This document shows positions 8,985 through 18,818 of a DNA stretch of 64,000 nucleotides, piece after piece. The first letter of the stretch is position 1, and the number at the start of each line of letters is the position of its first letter. The stretch is from Kribbella pratensis (lineage in GTDB: Bacteria > Actinomycetota > Actinomycetes > Propionibacteriales > Kribbellaceae), in the NCBI RefSeq assembly GCF_004366075.1, contig NZ_SODU01000003.1:682001-746000 (forward strand). Reading direction: 5' to 3'. Position numbers and translations under genes: made by a program. The notes under the pieces were generated by a model. The model searched no databases and was not told where the DNA came from. It saw only the letters and a program-made list of their open reading frames with translations.

Positions 8985-10872
8985 GGTTCAGGACGTACTG
9001 CTTCTCGTTGAGGGGGTTGCCGTCCGTGCGGGCGCGGCTGGGGGCCGGACCTGGGACAGGGCTGTAGCTGTCGAAGCTGGTGGCGAGGAGGGCCTCGCCT
9101 CGGCCGAGGGTCGGGAGCATGGACTCGAAGGGGTGTGTGGTGGCGGCCGGGATAGTGCCTTCGATGTGGGCCTGTGTCTCTGTGAGGCTGGTCTGCGTGA
9201 CGACGCCGCGGTGTTCGGCCACGTGCGCGAGGACCCGCGAGACGGTGTCGGACGGAACATCGAGCTCGAAGTGGTTGACCGGCTCCAGGACCGTCGTGCC
9301 GGCCTCGGCGATCGCCTGCAGGAGGACGAGTGGCACCAGGCGGCGGAAGTCGGCCGCCACGGTGACCGGGCTCCAGTACGCCGTGTGCGTGAGATCCACC
9401 CGGATGTCCGGGATCTCCCACCCGAACAGCCCCTGGTGCAGGGTCTGCCGGACCGTCTCCTCGATCGCCGTGTGGAACGCGCGCGGCAACGCGCCGAGCT
9501 CCACCTCCAGGTTGTACTCGATGCCCTCGGCGACCGGTGAGACCCGGAAACCGACACCCGCCGCCCACGGACCCTCCGTGATCTCGCGGGTCGCCGTACC
9601 GGTGCCGATCAACCGCTCGACATGGATCGGGGTCGTCTCGCTGAAGGTGACGTCGACGCCGTACTCGGACTCGAGCAGTGACGCGATCACCTCCTTCTGC
9701 ACCTCGCCGTACAGGCTCACGGTGATCTCGTCGGCCTTCCGGACCCGGATCAGCGGATCCTGCTCGGCGAGCTGCGTCAACGCCTGGAACAACTTCACGC
9801 GGTCCCGCGCACTCACCACGGTCTCCAGCGTCGGCGGCGCGAACAGCCGCCCCACGTCCGCCGTCCGTACGCCGAGCTGATCGCCGATCCGGATGCTCTT
9901 CAGTCCCCGCAACGCCACGATCTGACCGGCCTCGGCCCGATCCACCGGGTGCCGGCCGCCGTCGCCGAACACATCGATCCCGCTCGGCCGGACCTGGTAC
10001 GCCGGACCGTCCACGGGATGCACCGCGACCGAGGTCCGCGCGGCCAGCGTCCCGCTGACGATCCGCGCGGACGCGATCTTCTGCCCGGCCGCACCCCGCT
10101 CGACCTTGAACACCCGCGCCCGCAGCTCGTCCTCCGGCGCCGCGATTGCTCGCGGCAACCACGTACGAATTCCCTCGATCACCTCGGCGATCCCGACTCC
10201 GGTCATCGCAGATCCGAAGTACACCGGATACATCTCGGCCTTCGCGACCTGACGCCGCAGCTCTGCCGCATTGTCGGCCGCCGCGCCTTCGAGGTACAGC
10301 TCGAGGAACGAATCATTGCGCTCGGCAAGCATCTCGCTCACTTCGGCGCGCTGCACCGGCAGGGGTACGACGGACGCCGTACGCAGGCCGAGCTCCGCCA
10401 CCGACTCCATCGGTACGGCGGCCGGCGTCAGCAAGCGCCGGATGTCGGCGAGCAACTCGTCGTACCGCGCACCCACCCGGTCGATCTTGTTCACGAACAG
10501 CAGCGTCGGGATCCGCAGCCGGTCCAGCGTGCGCATCAGCAACCGCGTCTGCGGCTGCACGCCCTCGACCGCGGAGATCACCAGCACCGCGCCGTCCAGC
10601 ACGGACAGCGCGCGCTCGACCTCGGCGATGAAGTCGGAGTGCCCGGGAGTGTCGATCAGGTTCACCGGCAGGTCGCCGAGCGCGAACGACACCACCGCCG
10701 AGCGGATCGTGATGCCGCGTTTCCGCTCGAGGTCCATCGAGTCGGTATGCGTGTTCCCGTCGTCGACCCGGCCGACCCGGTCGATGACGCCGGCGGCGTA
10801 CAGCAGCCGCTCGGTCAGGCTGGTCTTACCGGCGTCGACATGCGCCACAATACCCATCGTCAGAGAGTTCAA
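8968..10872 (-). CDS. Tetracycline-resistance-type ribosomal protection protein (OtrA/TetM family)
   Basis: 634 aa from TTG 10872 (preceded by GAGGA), giving MNSLTMGIVAHVDAGKTSLT, the same spacing as OtrA; ATG 10857 is the alternative. It is an EF-G paralogue: G1 AHVDAGKT (10-17), DSMDLERKRGITI switch, DTPGH, NKIDR and a five-domain layout ending with NPLNEKQYVLNL. Family members dislodge tetracyclines from the 70S ribosome by GTP hydrolysis. The VNLIDTPGHSDFIAEVERAL and VEGVQPQTRLLMRTL blocks are far closer to Otr/Tet proteins than to EF-G. Chromosomal copies occur in many actinobacteria that make no tetracycline, so resistance is likely but not certain. Confidence 0.9.
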   Translation of the reverse strand: MNSLTMGIVAHVDAGKTSLTERLLYAAGVIDRVGRVDDGNTHTDSMDLERKRGITIRSAVVSFALGDLPVNLIDTPGHSDFIAEVERALSVLDGAVLVISAVEGVQPQTRLLMRTLDRLRIPTLLFVNKIDRVGARYDELLADIRRLLTPAAVPMESVAELGLRTASVVPLPVQRAEVSEMLAERNDSFLELYLEGAAADNAAELRRQVAKAEMYPVYFGSAMTGVGIAEVIEGIRTWLPRAIAAPEDELRARVFKVERGAAGQKIASARIVSGTLAARTSVAVHPVDGPAYQVRPSGIDVFGDGGRHPVDRAEAGQIVALRGLKSIRIGDQLGVRTADVGRLFAPPTLETVVSARDRVKLFQALTQLAEQDPLIRVRKADEITVSLYGEVQKEVIASLLESEYGVDVTFSETTPIHVERLIGTGTATREITEGPWAAGVGFRVSPVAEGIEYNLEVELGALPRAFHTAIEETVRQTLHQGLFGWEIPDIRVDLTHTAYWSPVTVAADFRRLVPLVLLQAIAEAGTTVLEPVNHFELDVPSDTVSRVLAHVAEHRGVVTQTSLTETQAHIEGTIPAATTHPFESMLPTLGRGEALLATSFDSYSPVPGPAPSRARTDGNPLNEKQYVLNLSRAV

Positions 10873-11017
10873 GAGTCCTCGCGAATGCGTCGAAACGATC
10901 AGTACCCATGGGGTGGATCGATCCGCGGCGCATCCCGGTCTCCTGTCGGTGTCTGTCTCTGTGTCGATGGATTCTCTCGGACGGTAACACCACCAGAGCC
11001 CGAGGACGAGCGATTTT

Positions 11018-11950
11018 CTAGCGGCTGATGGTGGCGGGCAGGATCCGGGCGCCCGGGACCGGGCCCTCGGCCTGGCGGACCATGCGGCAGCGGCCGGATT
11101 CGGCGAGCTCCACGGCCAGGTCGACAGCGCTGCGGCTGTCGGCGGCGAGAAAGAGGCACGTGGGGCCGGAACCGGAGATCTGCGCGGCCAGAGCACCCTG
11201 GTCGAGGCCGAACTGGAGCGTCTCCCCCAGCTCGGGACGCAGCGACAACGCCGCGGCCTGCAGGTCGTTGCTGAGCGCAACGGCGAGTGCGCTTGGCTGC
11301 CCGGACAGCAGGGCGGACATCAGCTCCGGACGGACCTGCGGCGCCTCGACGCGACGCAGCGGACGCATCCGGTCCAGCTCGCGGTAGACGTCCGGCGTCG
11401 ACAACCCGCCGTCAGCGATCGCGAACACCCAGTGGAACGTCCCGCGGGACATCACCTCGGTGACCTGCTCGCCACGGCCCTGACCGAGCGCCGTGTGGCC
11501 GACCAGGCAGAACGGTACGTCGCTGCCGAGCTCCGCAGCGTGGTGCTGCAGCTCGGTCTGGGTCAGCTGCAGGCCCCACAGCCGGTTGCACGCCACCAGG
11601 GTCGCTGCCGCGTCAGTCGATCCGCCGGCCATCCCGCCGGCCACCGGGATCGTCTTGCGGATCGTCAGGTCGACGCCCTCGTCGACGTCGTACTCCGCCT
11701 GCAGCAACTGCGCCGCCCGCACCGCGAGGTTGGTCTCGTCGGTCGGCACGTCGTCCGCGAAGTCGCCGGAGATCTCGACCGAGACCTCGCCGTCGCCGTC
11801 CCGCAGTACCGCGGTCACGTCGTCGTACAGGGCAACGGCCTGATACACCGTGGCGACCGGGTGGAACCCGTCCGGGCGCGGCGGACCGACCGACAGACCG
11901 AGATTGATCTTGGCCGGCGCCCGCACCGTGACCTCAGCAGAAGGTGGCAC
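11018..11950 (-). CDS. ispE: 4-(cytidine 5'-diphospho)-2-C-methyl-D-erythritol kinase
   Basis: 310 aa GHMP kinase of the MEP isoprenoid pathway, phosphorylating CDP-methylerythritol. Motifs: VRAPAKINLGL with PDGFHPV near the N-terminus, the ATP loop IPVAGGMAGGSTDAAA, and ISGSGPTCLFL near the C-terminus. GTG 11950 gives a normal length. It follows rsmA on the same strand after a 183-bp gap filled by a large palindrome; the rpfB-ksgA-ispE order is the one in M. tuberculosis (Rv1009-Rv1011). Confidence 0.95.
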   Translation of the reverse strand: MPPSAEVTVRAPAKINLGLSVGPPRPDGFHPVATVYQAVALYDDVTAVLRDGDGEVSVEISGDFADDVPTDETNLAVRAAQLLQAEYDVDEGVDLTIRKTIPVAGGMAGGSTDAAATLVACNRLWGLQLTQTELQHHAAELGSDVPFCLVGHTALGQGRGEQVTEVMSRGTFHWVFAIADGGLSTPDVYRELDRMRPLRRVEAPQVRPELMSALLSGQPSALAVALSNDLQAAALSLRPELGETLQFGLDQGALAAQISGSGPTCLFLAADSRSAVDLAVELAESGRCRMVRQAEGPVPGARILPATISR

Positions 11951-11962
11951 GTCGGACAGGCT

Positions 11963-12126
11963 AGGGCATGCCGAGGTTTTCCGCGCCGTCGCGAGCAGGT
12001 GCTCGGCGGAGTGCCTCGGGGTGCTGGGGTGGAGGTCGCGATGCGGAGCATCGTGGCCTTCGCCACAGTGCCGCGAGGTGCCCGCCGAGTGCCGCGCAGT
12101 AGGCGCGGAAGACCTCGGCATGCCCT
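11963..12126. repeat. 164-bp imperfect palindrome between rsmA and ispE
   Basis: The outer arms 11963-11987 and 12102-12126 are 25-bp inverted copies with one mismatch (they begin AGGGCATGCCGAGG). Inside are weaker matched segments (TGCTCGGCGG against CCGCCGAGTG) and a small central hairpin CGATGC-gga-GCATCG near 12040. It fills almost all of the rsmA-ispE gap, 8 bp after the rsmA stop. It may be a mobile palindromic (MITE-like) insert or a long RNA stem. Confidence 0.75.
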
Positions 12127-12133
12127 GGGGGCA

Positions 12134-13012
12134 TTACACCGTCCGACCTGCACCGGCGAGGGCGGCGAACTCTGTGATCCCGAGCATCTCCCCGCGTACT
12201 CGCGGGTCGATTCCTGCGGCGCTGAGCACCTCGTCGAGCCGTGCGCGGTCCGGCATCCAGCGGGCCAGCGCGGAGCGGATCGTCTTACGGCGCTGCGAGA
12301 ACGCGGCCTCGATCACGGCGAACACCTCCTCGCGGCTTGCCTCCGTCACGGGCGGTTCGCGGCGCTCGAACGCGACGAGCCCGGAGTCCACGTTCGGCGC
12401 CGGCCAGAAGACGTTCCGTCCGATCGGCCCAGCGCGCCGTACGTCGGCGTACCAGGCGGCCTTCGCGGACGGTATGCCGTACGTCCGCGAACCCGGTCCG
12501 GCCGCCAGGCGGTCCGCGACTTCGGACTGCACCATCACCAGGCCGTGCCGCAGCGAGTCCGAGACCCGGAGCAGGTGCAGCAGGACGGGGACGGCGACGT
12601 TGTACGGCAGGTTCGCCACGCAGGCGGTCGGCTCGCCGATCTCCGCGGGCGTCACGTCCATCGCGTCGGCCTCGACCACGGTCAGCCTGTCGGCCTGGTG
12701 CGGCGCGTACGACGCGACGGTCGACGGCAGCGCCTGCGCGAGCAGCGGGTCGATCTCGACCGCGGTGACCCGGTGCCCTTCCGCGAGCAGTGCGAGCGTC
12801 AGCGACCCGAGCCCCGGGCCGACCTCGAGAACCGTCTCGCCCTCCGTCAGGTCGGCGGCCCGCACGATCCGGCGCACCGTGTTCGGGTCGATGACGAAGT
12901 TCTGGCCGCGCTGCTTGGTCGGACGCACCCCGAGGGACGCGGCCAGCGAACGCACATCAGCCGGACCGAGCAGTCTCGGTCCGGCTGATGTGGATGAATC
13001 AGACGAGGTCAC
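12134..13012 (-). CDS. rsmA: 16S rRNA (adenine1518/1519-N6)-dimethyltransferase
   Basis: 292 aa KsgA-family enzyme that dimethylates two adjacent adenines in helix 45 of 16S rRNA. Seen: [15 protein letters not shown], motif [12 protein letters not shown], the EIDPLLA post-motif and the catalytic NLPYN. GTG 13012 is 16 bp past the rpfB stop; starting later would remove [11 protein letters not shown], which is conserved in the mycobacterial protein, so an upstream start is favoured. Loss of this enzyme gives kasugamycin resistance in many bacteria. Probably cotranscribed with rpfB and ispE. Confidence 0.95.
   Translation of the reverse strand: MTSSDSSTSAGPRLLGPADVRSLAASLGVRPTKQRGQNFVIDPNTVRRIVRAADLTEGETVLEVGPGLGSLTLALLAEGHRVTAVEIDPLLAQALPSTVASYAPHQADRLTVVEADAMDVTPAEIGEPTACVANLPYNVAVPVLLHLLRVSDSLRHGLVMVQSEVADRLAAGPGSRTYGIPSAKAAWYADVRRAGPIGRNVFWPAPNVDSGLVAFERREPPVTEASREEVFAVIEAAFSQRRKTIRSALARWMPDRARLDEVLSAAGIDPRVRGEMLGITEFAALAGAGRTV
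12953..12992 (-). terminator. Perfect 18-bp hairpin in the 5' coding region of rsmA
   Basis: Arms 12953-12970 and 12975-12992 match at all 18 positions around a 4-base loop. The stem starts 36 bases after the rpfB stop and covers rsmA codons 7-20. No U-tract follows. It would be a strong stem in the rpfB-rsmA transcript and could reduce read-through from rpfB or slow rsmA initiation while remaining coding. Confidence 0.6.
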
Positions 13013-13027
13013 CTCGTCAGTCTTGCA

Positions 13028-14188
<1,161 letters not shown>

Positions 14189-14376
14189 CACGGGGTGGGA
14201 CAGCACAGGCACCGATCGCGACGCCGGACTGGCTGCCCGGAGCTTCTGATCCCGCCGAGGGGTTGTGCTGCCCGGAATCTTCCCCGATCCCGGCCAACAT
14301 CACGGGACCATAACGAAGAAGTCGCGGAAGCGCCAATCCCCTGGTCGGCGAGTCGGAAAAAGGTGTAACGGCGTAC

Positions 14377-14991
14377 TCACACCGTGTGATGGCCCCACTG
14401 CCCCCGATGCACCACTTCGGCGGTCGTCCGGCGCCCCCGTTTCAGCGACGGCGAGCGCTTGTCCGGGGCCCGGTGACCGACCGACAACACCCCCACCAGA
14501 TCGAACCCCTCGGGTACGCCGAACTCCTTGAGCAACCGGCCCACCTTGTCCGCGGGAGGCCCGAAAAAGCAGGCTCCCAGGCCTTCGTCGACGACCGTCT
14601 GCAACATCAGCAGGACCGCCATCCCGGTGTCGACGTACCAGTACGGCGCGGTCCAGCGACCCTCGTCCCGATCGGTCCAGCCCTTGTCCGGTTCGGTGTA
14701 CCGATCGAGGTACGCGTCCTTGTGCGCGAAGGCCAGAATCAGCAACGGCGCCCGGCGCAGCCCTGTGATCCATTCAACATACTTGGGATCCGGATCCTCG
14801 GCCGAAATCCGCCAGTACCGCTCCCGCTCGTCCCCCTCCAACGTCAGGAACGCCCACCCCTGACTGAACCCACCCGAAGGCGCCCGCAACCCGTTCCCCA
14901 GAATCCGCTCCCGGACGTCGTCCGGCACCACCCGATCCGGGTCGTAGTTCCGCACCATCCGCCGCCGCCGAACCACCTCACTGAACTCCAT
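14377..14991 (-). CDS. Nitroreductase-family flavoprotein
   Basis: 204 aa. The N-terminus MEFSEVVRRRRMVRNYDPDRV is the nitroreductase signature with FMN-phosphate-binding Arg residues; LRAPSGGFSQGW and the C-terminal VGVLSVGHRAPDK strand complete the FMN fold. Members reduce nitro groups, quinones or other electrophiles with NAD(P)H. It starts 9 bp after the tatD stop, so it is probably in one transcript with tatD and upstream of rpfB. A nitroreductase is not part of the mycobacterial tatD-rpfB segment, so this gene is an addition to that neighbourhood. Confidence 0.88.
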   Translation of the reverse strand: MEFSEVVRRRRMVRNYDPDRVVPDDVRERILGNGLRAPSGGFSQGWAFLTLEGDERERYWRISAEDPDPKYVEWITGLRRAPLLILAFAHKDAYLDRYTEPDKGWTDRDEGRWTAPYWYVDTGMAVLLMLQTVVDEGLGACFFGPPADKVGRLLKEFGVPEGFDLVGVLSVGHRAPDKRSPSLKRGRRTTAEVVHRGQWGHHTV

Positions 14992-15000
14992 AGGGCTTGT

Positions 15001-15912
15001 CTACCAGGCCCCTCCGAAGGCGCGATTCGCGTTGTCGTTCAGGGATGCGCAGAGTTCTGGGACGGAGATGTTGAGGACGTCGGCCATTTTGCGGACCGTG
15101 TGCGGGATGAGGTAGGACGCGTTCGGTTTGCCGCGGTACGGCGATGGCGTCAGGTACGGGGCGTCGGTTTCGACGAGGATGCGGTCGAGGGGGGTCACGG
15201 CCAGGGCGTCGCGGAGGGACTGGGCGTTCTTGAACGTTACGACGCCGGCGAAGCTCAGGTAGGCGCCGCGGTTCACGCATTCGCGGGCGAACTCGGTGTC
15301 GCCGGAGAAGCAGTGCATCACGACCCGGTCCGGCACGCCTTCGCGGTCGAGGATGCGCAGGATGTCGTCGTGCGCGTCCCGGTCGTGGATCATCAGCGTC
15401 TTGCCCAGGCGCTTCGCCAGCTCGATGTGCGCGGCGAACGACTCGTGCTGCGCGGCCCGGCCGTCTTCACCGGTGCGGAAGTAGTCGAGCCCGGTCTCAC
15501 CGATCACCCGGACCTTGTCCGAGCTCGCCGCGAGCTGCTCGATCTCGGCCAGCGCGCTCTCCAGCTCACCGGCCGCTTTCAGCTTCGGCGCCTCGTTCGG
15601 GTGCAGGGCGACGCCGGCGACCAGGTTCGGGTACTGCGTGGCAGCCTCGACAGCCCACACCGCGCCCGGCAGATCGCAACCCACCTGGACGATCCGGGTC
15701 ACGCCGACCGACTTGGCCAGCCGGATCGCCTCCGCCGGACTCAGCCAGTCCCCGTCCTCGCCGTCGGCGATATCAAGATGGCAGTGCGCGTCGACCACAC
15801 TCATCGGCAACGGATCAGGCACCGCCGGCCGGCTCCGGTCCCGCGACCGCCCGTCCTCCCCCACCGCAGCCCGCTCCCGAGTCGGCCGACCCACCTCCAC
15901 ACCATCAGACAT
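15001..15912 (-). CDS. tatD: TatD-family metal-dependent deoxyribonuclease
   Basis: 303 aa TIM-barrel hydrolase. The metal site is visible as VDAHCHLD, the bridging Glu in VIGETGLDYF, His in MIHDRDAH, HCFSG and the final Asp in VETDAPYL. TatD enzymes are 3'-5' exonucleases that act on DNA ends. The first 36 residues are charged and variable; an internal ATG 37 codons in (MSVVDAHCHL) would give the usual length of about 265 aa and is a real alternative start. In M. tuberculosis tatD (Rv1008) lies directly upstream of rpfB. Confidence 0.92.
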   Translation of the reverse strand: MSDGVEVGRPTRERAAVGEDGRSRDRSRPAVPDPLPMSVVDAHCHLDIADGEDGDWLSPAEAIRLAKSVGVTRIVQVGCDLPGAVWAVEAATQYPNLVAGVALHPNEAPKLKAAGELESALAEIEQLAASSDKVRVIGETGLDYFRTGEDGRAAQHESFAAHIELAKRLGKTLMIHDRDAHDDILRILDREGVPDRVVMHCFSGDTEFARECVNRGAYLSFAGVVTFKNAQSLRDALAVTPLDRILVETDAPYLTPSPYRGKPNASYLIPHTVRKMADVLNISVPELCASLNDNANRAFGGAW

Positions 15913-15977
15913 GTCCCCCAGATTACTGAGTCACCGACCGCCTCACCGGCGCGAGGGGCGGGGCCGGCGGTGGGGAG

Positions 15978-16008
15978 TGGGGACAGGCGCTGGTGACTGG
16001 GGACAGGC
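15978..16008. repeat. Two 11-bp direct repeats upstream of tatD
   Basis: TGGGGACAGGC occurs at 15978-15988 and 15998-16008, exactly 20 bp apart (two helical turns), 66 bp upstream of the tatD start. The spacing suits side-by-side binding of a protein; no regulator is obvious. Confidence 0.45.
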
Positions 16009-16082
16009 AACAGCAGGTGCCGACCCACCATTACCTGTCGCACGTCCCCGGATCGCGCTCCCCGATCTACCGGAACAACCCG

Positions 16083-16505
16083 CTATTCGGAGGATTCGGC
16101 GGACTGTTTGACCTTGGCCAGGAGTTGTTCCCACATCCCCTGGGAGTGCTTGGCCTCGTCCTCGCTGCCGTTGTTGTCTTGTTCTAGTTTCAGGTGGGTG
16201 TTGGCGGTCAGCGTGTAGGTGAGGGTGTGGTAGTTCTCCGGTACGTCGGGTTGGCCCGTGAGGGGGCTGAAGTGGGTGAACTTCAGTAACCGGCCGGGTT
16301 CTACGGCGAGGATTTCGCCTTTGTCCTGGTAGGACTTGCCTTCCCATTCGCCGGTCCAGGTGATGGGACTGCCTACCTTCCAGTCGGTGTCTACCTTCGC
16401 CCCGAACCACAGCTGTTTCAGCTGCTCCGGACTCGTCAGTACGTTCCACACTCGTGCGGTCGGCGCGTCGATGTCGATCTCGGCTACTGCCACGATCCCA
16501 GTCAT
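16083..16505 (-). CDS. SRPBCC-family protein (AHSA1-like helix-grip fold)
   Basis: 140 aa from ATG 16505, which has GGGAG about 8 bases upstream. The pattern VAEIDIDAPTARVWNVLTSP, LWFGAKVDTDWKVGSPI, then DKGEILAVEPGRLLKFTHFS is the AHSA1/START-like fold that forms a cavity for hydrophobic ligands. Members range from Hsp90 co-chaperone-like domains to polyketide cyclase-like and stress proteins. No partner gene is linked; transcribed divergently from the 5'-nucleotidase. Specific function unknown. Confidence 0.85.
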   Translation of the reverse strand: MTGIVAVAEIDIDAPTARVWNVLTSPEQLKQLWFGAKVDTDWKVGSPITWTGEWEGKSYQDKGEILAVEPGRLLKFTHFSPLTGQPDVPENYHTLTYTLTANTHLKLEQDNNGSEDEAKHSQGMWEQLLAKVKQSAESSE

Positions 16506-16670
16506 TGTGAAACTCCCTTCTGCCCCGACAGTACGGTTCCCCTCCGCCATGCGCTTGTAGAAAAGCGTCAGCCGGATCGTGCAGGAAGTCAGCATTCGAG
16601 GCCATGTCCTCCGGCGTACGGCGGCCAGTACGTTGCAGCGAGGTCCCGCCCGACCGAACAGGAGCAGCCG

Positions 16671-18818
16671 ATGCCCGTAAGAACCAGGATCAGCTCAGTT
16701 CTCGCCCTCCTCGGCCTGGTGGTGGGAACCACCGCGCTGCCGGCCGAGGCCGCCGCACCGATCCCCGTGCAGATCCTCAGCCTGACCGACCTGCACGGCT
16801 ACCTGTCCGAGACCGAGAACCTGACCATCGCCGGCCCGTCCGGCACCCAGCAGGTCGGCGGCGCCGGGTACCTCAAGGCCCACCTCGACCGGCTCCGGAA
16901 GCCGAACAGCTTCCTGATCGGCTCGGGTGACCAGTTCAGCGGCTGGCCCGACTACACGCAGGCGTTCGCGAACGAGCCGACCATCGAGGTGCTCAACGCG
17001 TTCGGGATGGACTTCGATGTCGCGGGCAACCACGAGTTCGACCGCGAGTTCCCGTTCCTGCGCCGGATGACCACCGGCGCCTGCTACGGCAAGCCCGGTT
17101 TCGACAGCTGCTTCAAGGACTCGACCGGCCGGAACTTCCACGGCACCGACTACGCGTACCACGCGGCGAACATCGTCGACCCGCGGACGAAGCGCCCCGT
17201 GCTCCCGCCGTACTGGATCGGGCAGGCCGGCTCGCAGCGGATCGGGTTCATCGGGCTCGGCTTCCCGGGGACGCCGACCGAGACGCTGTCGATCGAGGGG
17301 TCGGGGTTCGAGTTCCAGGGCCTCGTCGACGCGGCGAACCGGGCCGCGGCCGAACTGAAGGCCCAAGGCGTGAACGCGATCGTGGTCAGCATGCACGAGG
17401 GCGGTCAGCAGGGCGGCCTGTACGACGAGTGCAAGAACCCGACCGGTCCGATCTTCGACGCCGCCCGGGCGATGTCCCCCGATATCGACGTGATCCTCGG
17501 CGGCCACTGGCACACCGCGTTCAACTGCATGATCCCGGACCCGAACGGCGTACCGCGGCCGGTCCTGGAAGCGAGCAATCACGGGCGCGTGCTCGGCGAG
17601 GTGAACCTGGAACTCGATCCGGCGACCGGTGACGTGATCCGCTCGAAGACCACTGCCACCAACCACGCGGTCACCAAGGACGTCACGCCGGACCCGGGAG
17701 TCCAGAAGATCGTGAAGTACTGGATGGACAAGTGGACCGCCCGGCAGCAGGAGCCGCTCACCAAGCTCGATGGTGACCTCGATTTCGCGCGGACCGCCGA
17801 GAGCCGCACCGGCAACCTGGTCGCGGACCTCTACAAGGCCGAAGCCGACGGCGACTTCGCGCTGGTACCGGCCGATCTCGGCGTCGACGTGATCGCCGCG
17901 GGGCTGGAGGCCGGCACGGTGACGTACGGCGAGGCGTGGCCGGTTGCCGGGATCTCGCCGATCACCACGCTGGCGATGAAGGGCTCGACAGTCGAGGCCG
18001 TCCTGGAGCAGCAGTGGATCCCGCCGGCGTACGGCTGCAGCAGACTGTCCGCACTCGCGACCTCGGCCAACTTCCGCTACACCTACGATCTCGGCCGACC
18101 GGTCGGCGACCGTGTCGATCCGGCCAAGGTCCTGATCAACGGCGAGCCTCTTCAACTCGACAGGACCTACCGGGTTACGACCAGCGCGGCGATGCCCTTG
18201 CACGGAACGCAGTACGGCTATCCGGGCTTCCAGCAGTACACGAACCTCGAAAGGGCGCCGCGGATGGGTCAGGAGGTCTTCCTCAACTACCTGCGGACCC
18301 ATCCGTTGCTCAAGGCACCAGATCTGGGACGGGTGACCGCGATCCCGGGTACGCCGCCACCGGCCGACGGACCGTTCGGCCCGCTGACCCTGCTTCCGCA
18401 GAACGAGATGACGGCGACCGCCACGAGCCAGGGATCGTCCGCGTACAGCGCATCCGCCGCGATCGACGGCAGCTGCACCACCATGTGGCACTCGAACTGG
18501 AGCCCACATGCCCCGCTCCCGCAGTACATCACTCTCGATCTCAAGACGCCACGTGCGATCGAAGCGCTCGTCTACACACCGCGCCAGGACGCCGACGTAC
18601 CGAACGGCCGCATCTCGTCGTACGACGTCCAGACGAGCACCGACGGCACTACGTTCACGTCGGTGACGAAGGGAACCTGGGACGGCACGGTCGACGCGAA
18701 GATCGCTCGCTTCCCCGCGGGTACGACGGCACGCTACGTGCGGCTCGTAGGACTGGCCGGCGGGGCGGACTACGCGGCGGCGACCGAGCTCAATATAGCT
18801 CTAGCTCCGGCTTCCTGA
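16671..18818 (+). CDS. Secreted 5'-nucleotidase/phosphodiesterase with C-terminal discoidin domain
   Basis: 715 aa exported enzyme. Signal peptide at 1-28 (ending AEAAA). Metallophosphoesterase core about 33-330 with metal motifs LTDLHGYL, GSGDQFSG, GNHEFD, HEGGQQGG and GGHWHTAF; 5'-nucleotidase C-terminal domain about 355-560 that binds the nucleoside; then about 575-715 an F5/8 type C (discoidin) carbohydrate-binding domain. Such enzymes release phosphate from extracellular nucleotides. The discoidin domain would tether it to a polysaccharide or cell wall. ATG 16671 has AGGAG 7 bases upstream. Its end overlaps the convergent AraC gene by 29 bp. Confidence 0.93.
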   Translation: MPVRTRISSVLALLGLVVGTTALPAEAAAPIPVQILSLTDLHGYLSETENLTIAGPSGTQQVGGAGYLKAHLDRLRKPNSFLIGSGDQFSGWPDYTQAFANEPTIEVLNAFGMDFDVAGNHEFDREFPFLRRMTTGACYGKPGFDSCFKDSTGRNFHGTDYAYHAANIVDPRTKRPVLPPYWIGQAGSQRIGFIGLGFPGTPTETLSIEGSGFEFQGLVDAANRAAAELKAQGVNAIVVSMHEGGQQGGLYDECKNPTGPIFDAARAMSPDIDVILGGHWHTAFNCMIPDPNGVPRPVLEASNHGRVLGEVNLELDPATGDVIRSKTTATNHAVTKDVTPDPGVQKIVKYWMDKWTARQQEPLTKLDGDLDFARTAESRTGNLVADLYKAEADGDFALVPADLGVDVIAAGLEAGTVTYGEAWPVAGISPITTLAMKGSTVEAVLEQQWIPPAYGCSRLSALATSANFRYTYDLGRPVGDRVDPAKVLINGEPLQLDRTYRVTTSAAMPLHGTQYGYPGFQQYTNLERAPRMGQEVFLNYLRTHPLLKAPDLGRVTAIPGTPPPADGPFGPLTLLPQNEMTATATSQGSSAYSASAAIDGSCTTMWHSNWSPHAPLPQYITLDLKTPRAIEALVYTPRQDADVPNGRISSYDVQTSTDGTTFTSVTKGTWDGTVDAKIARFPAGTTARYVRLVGLAGGADYAAATELNIALAPAS

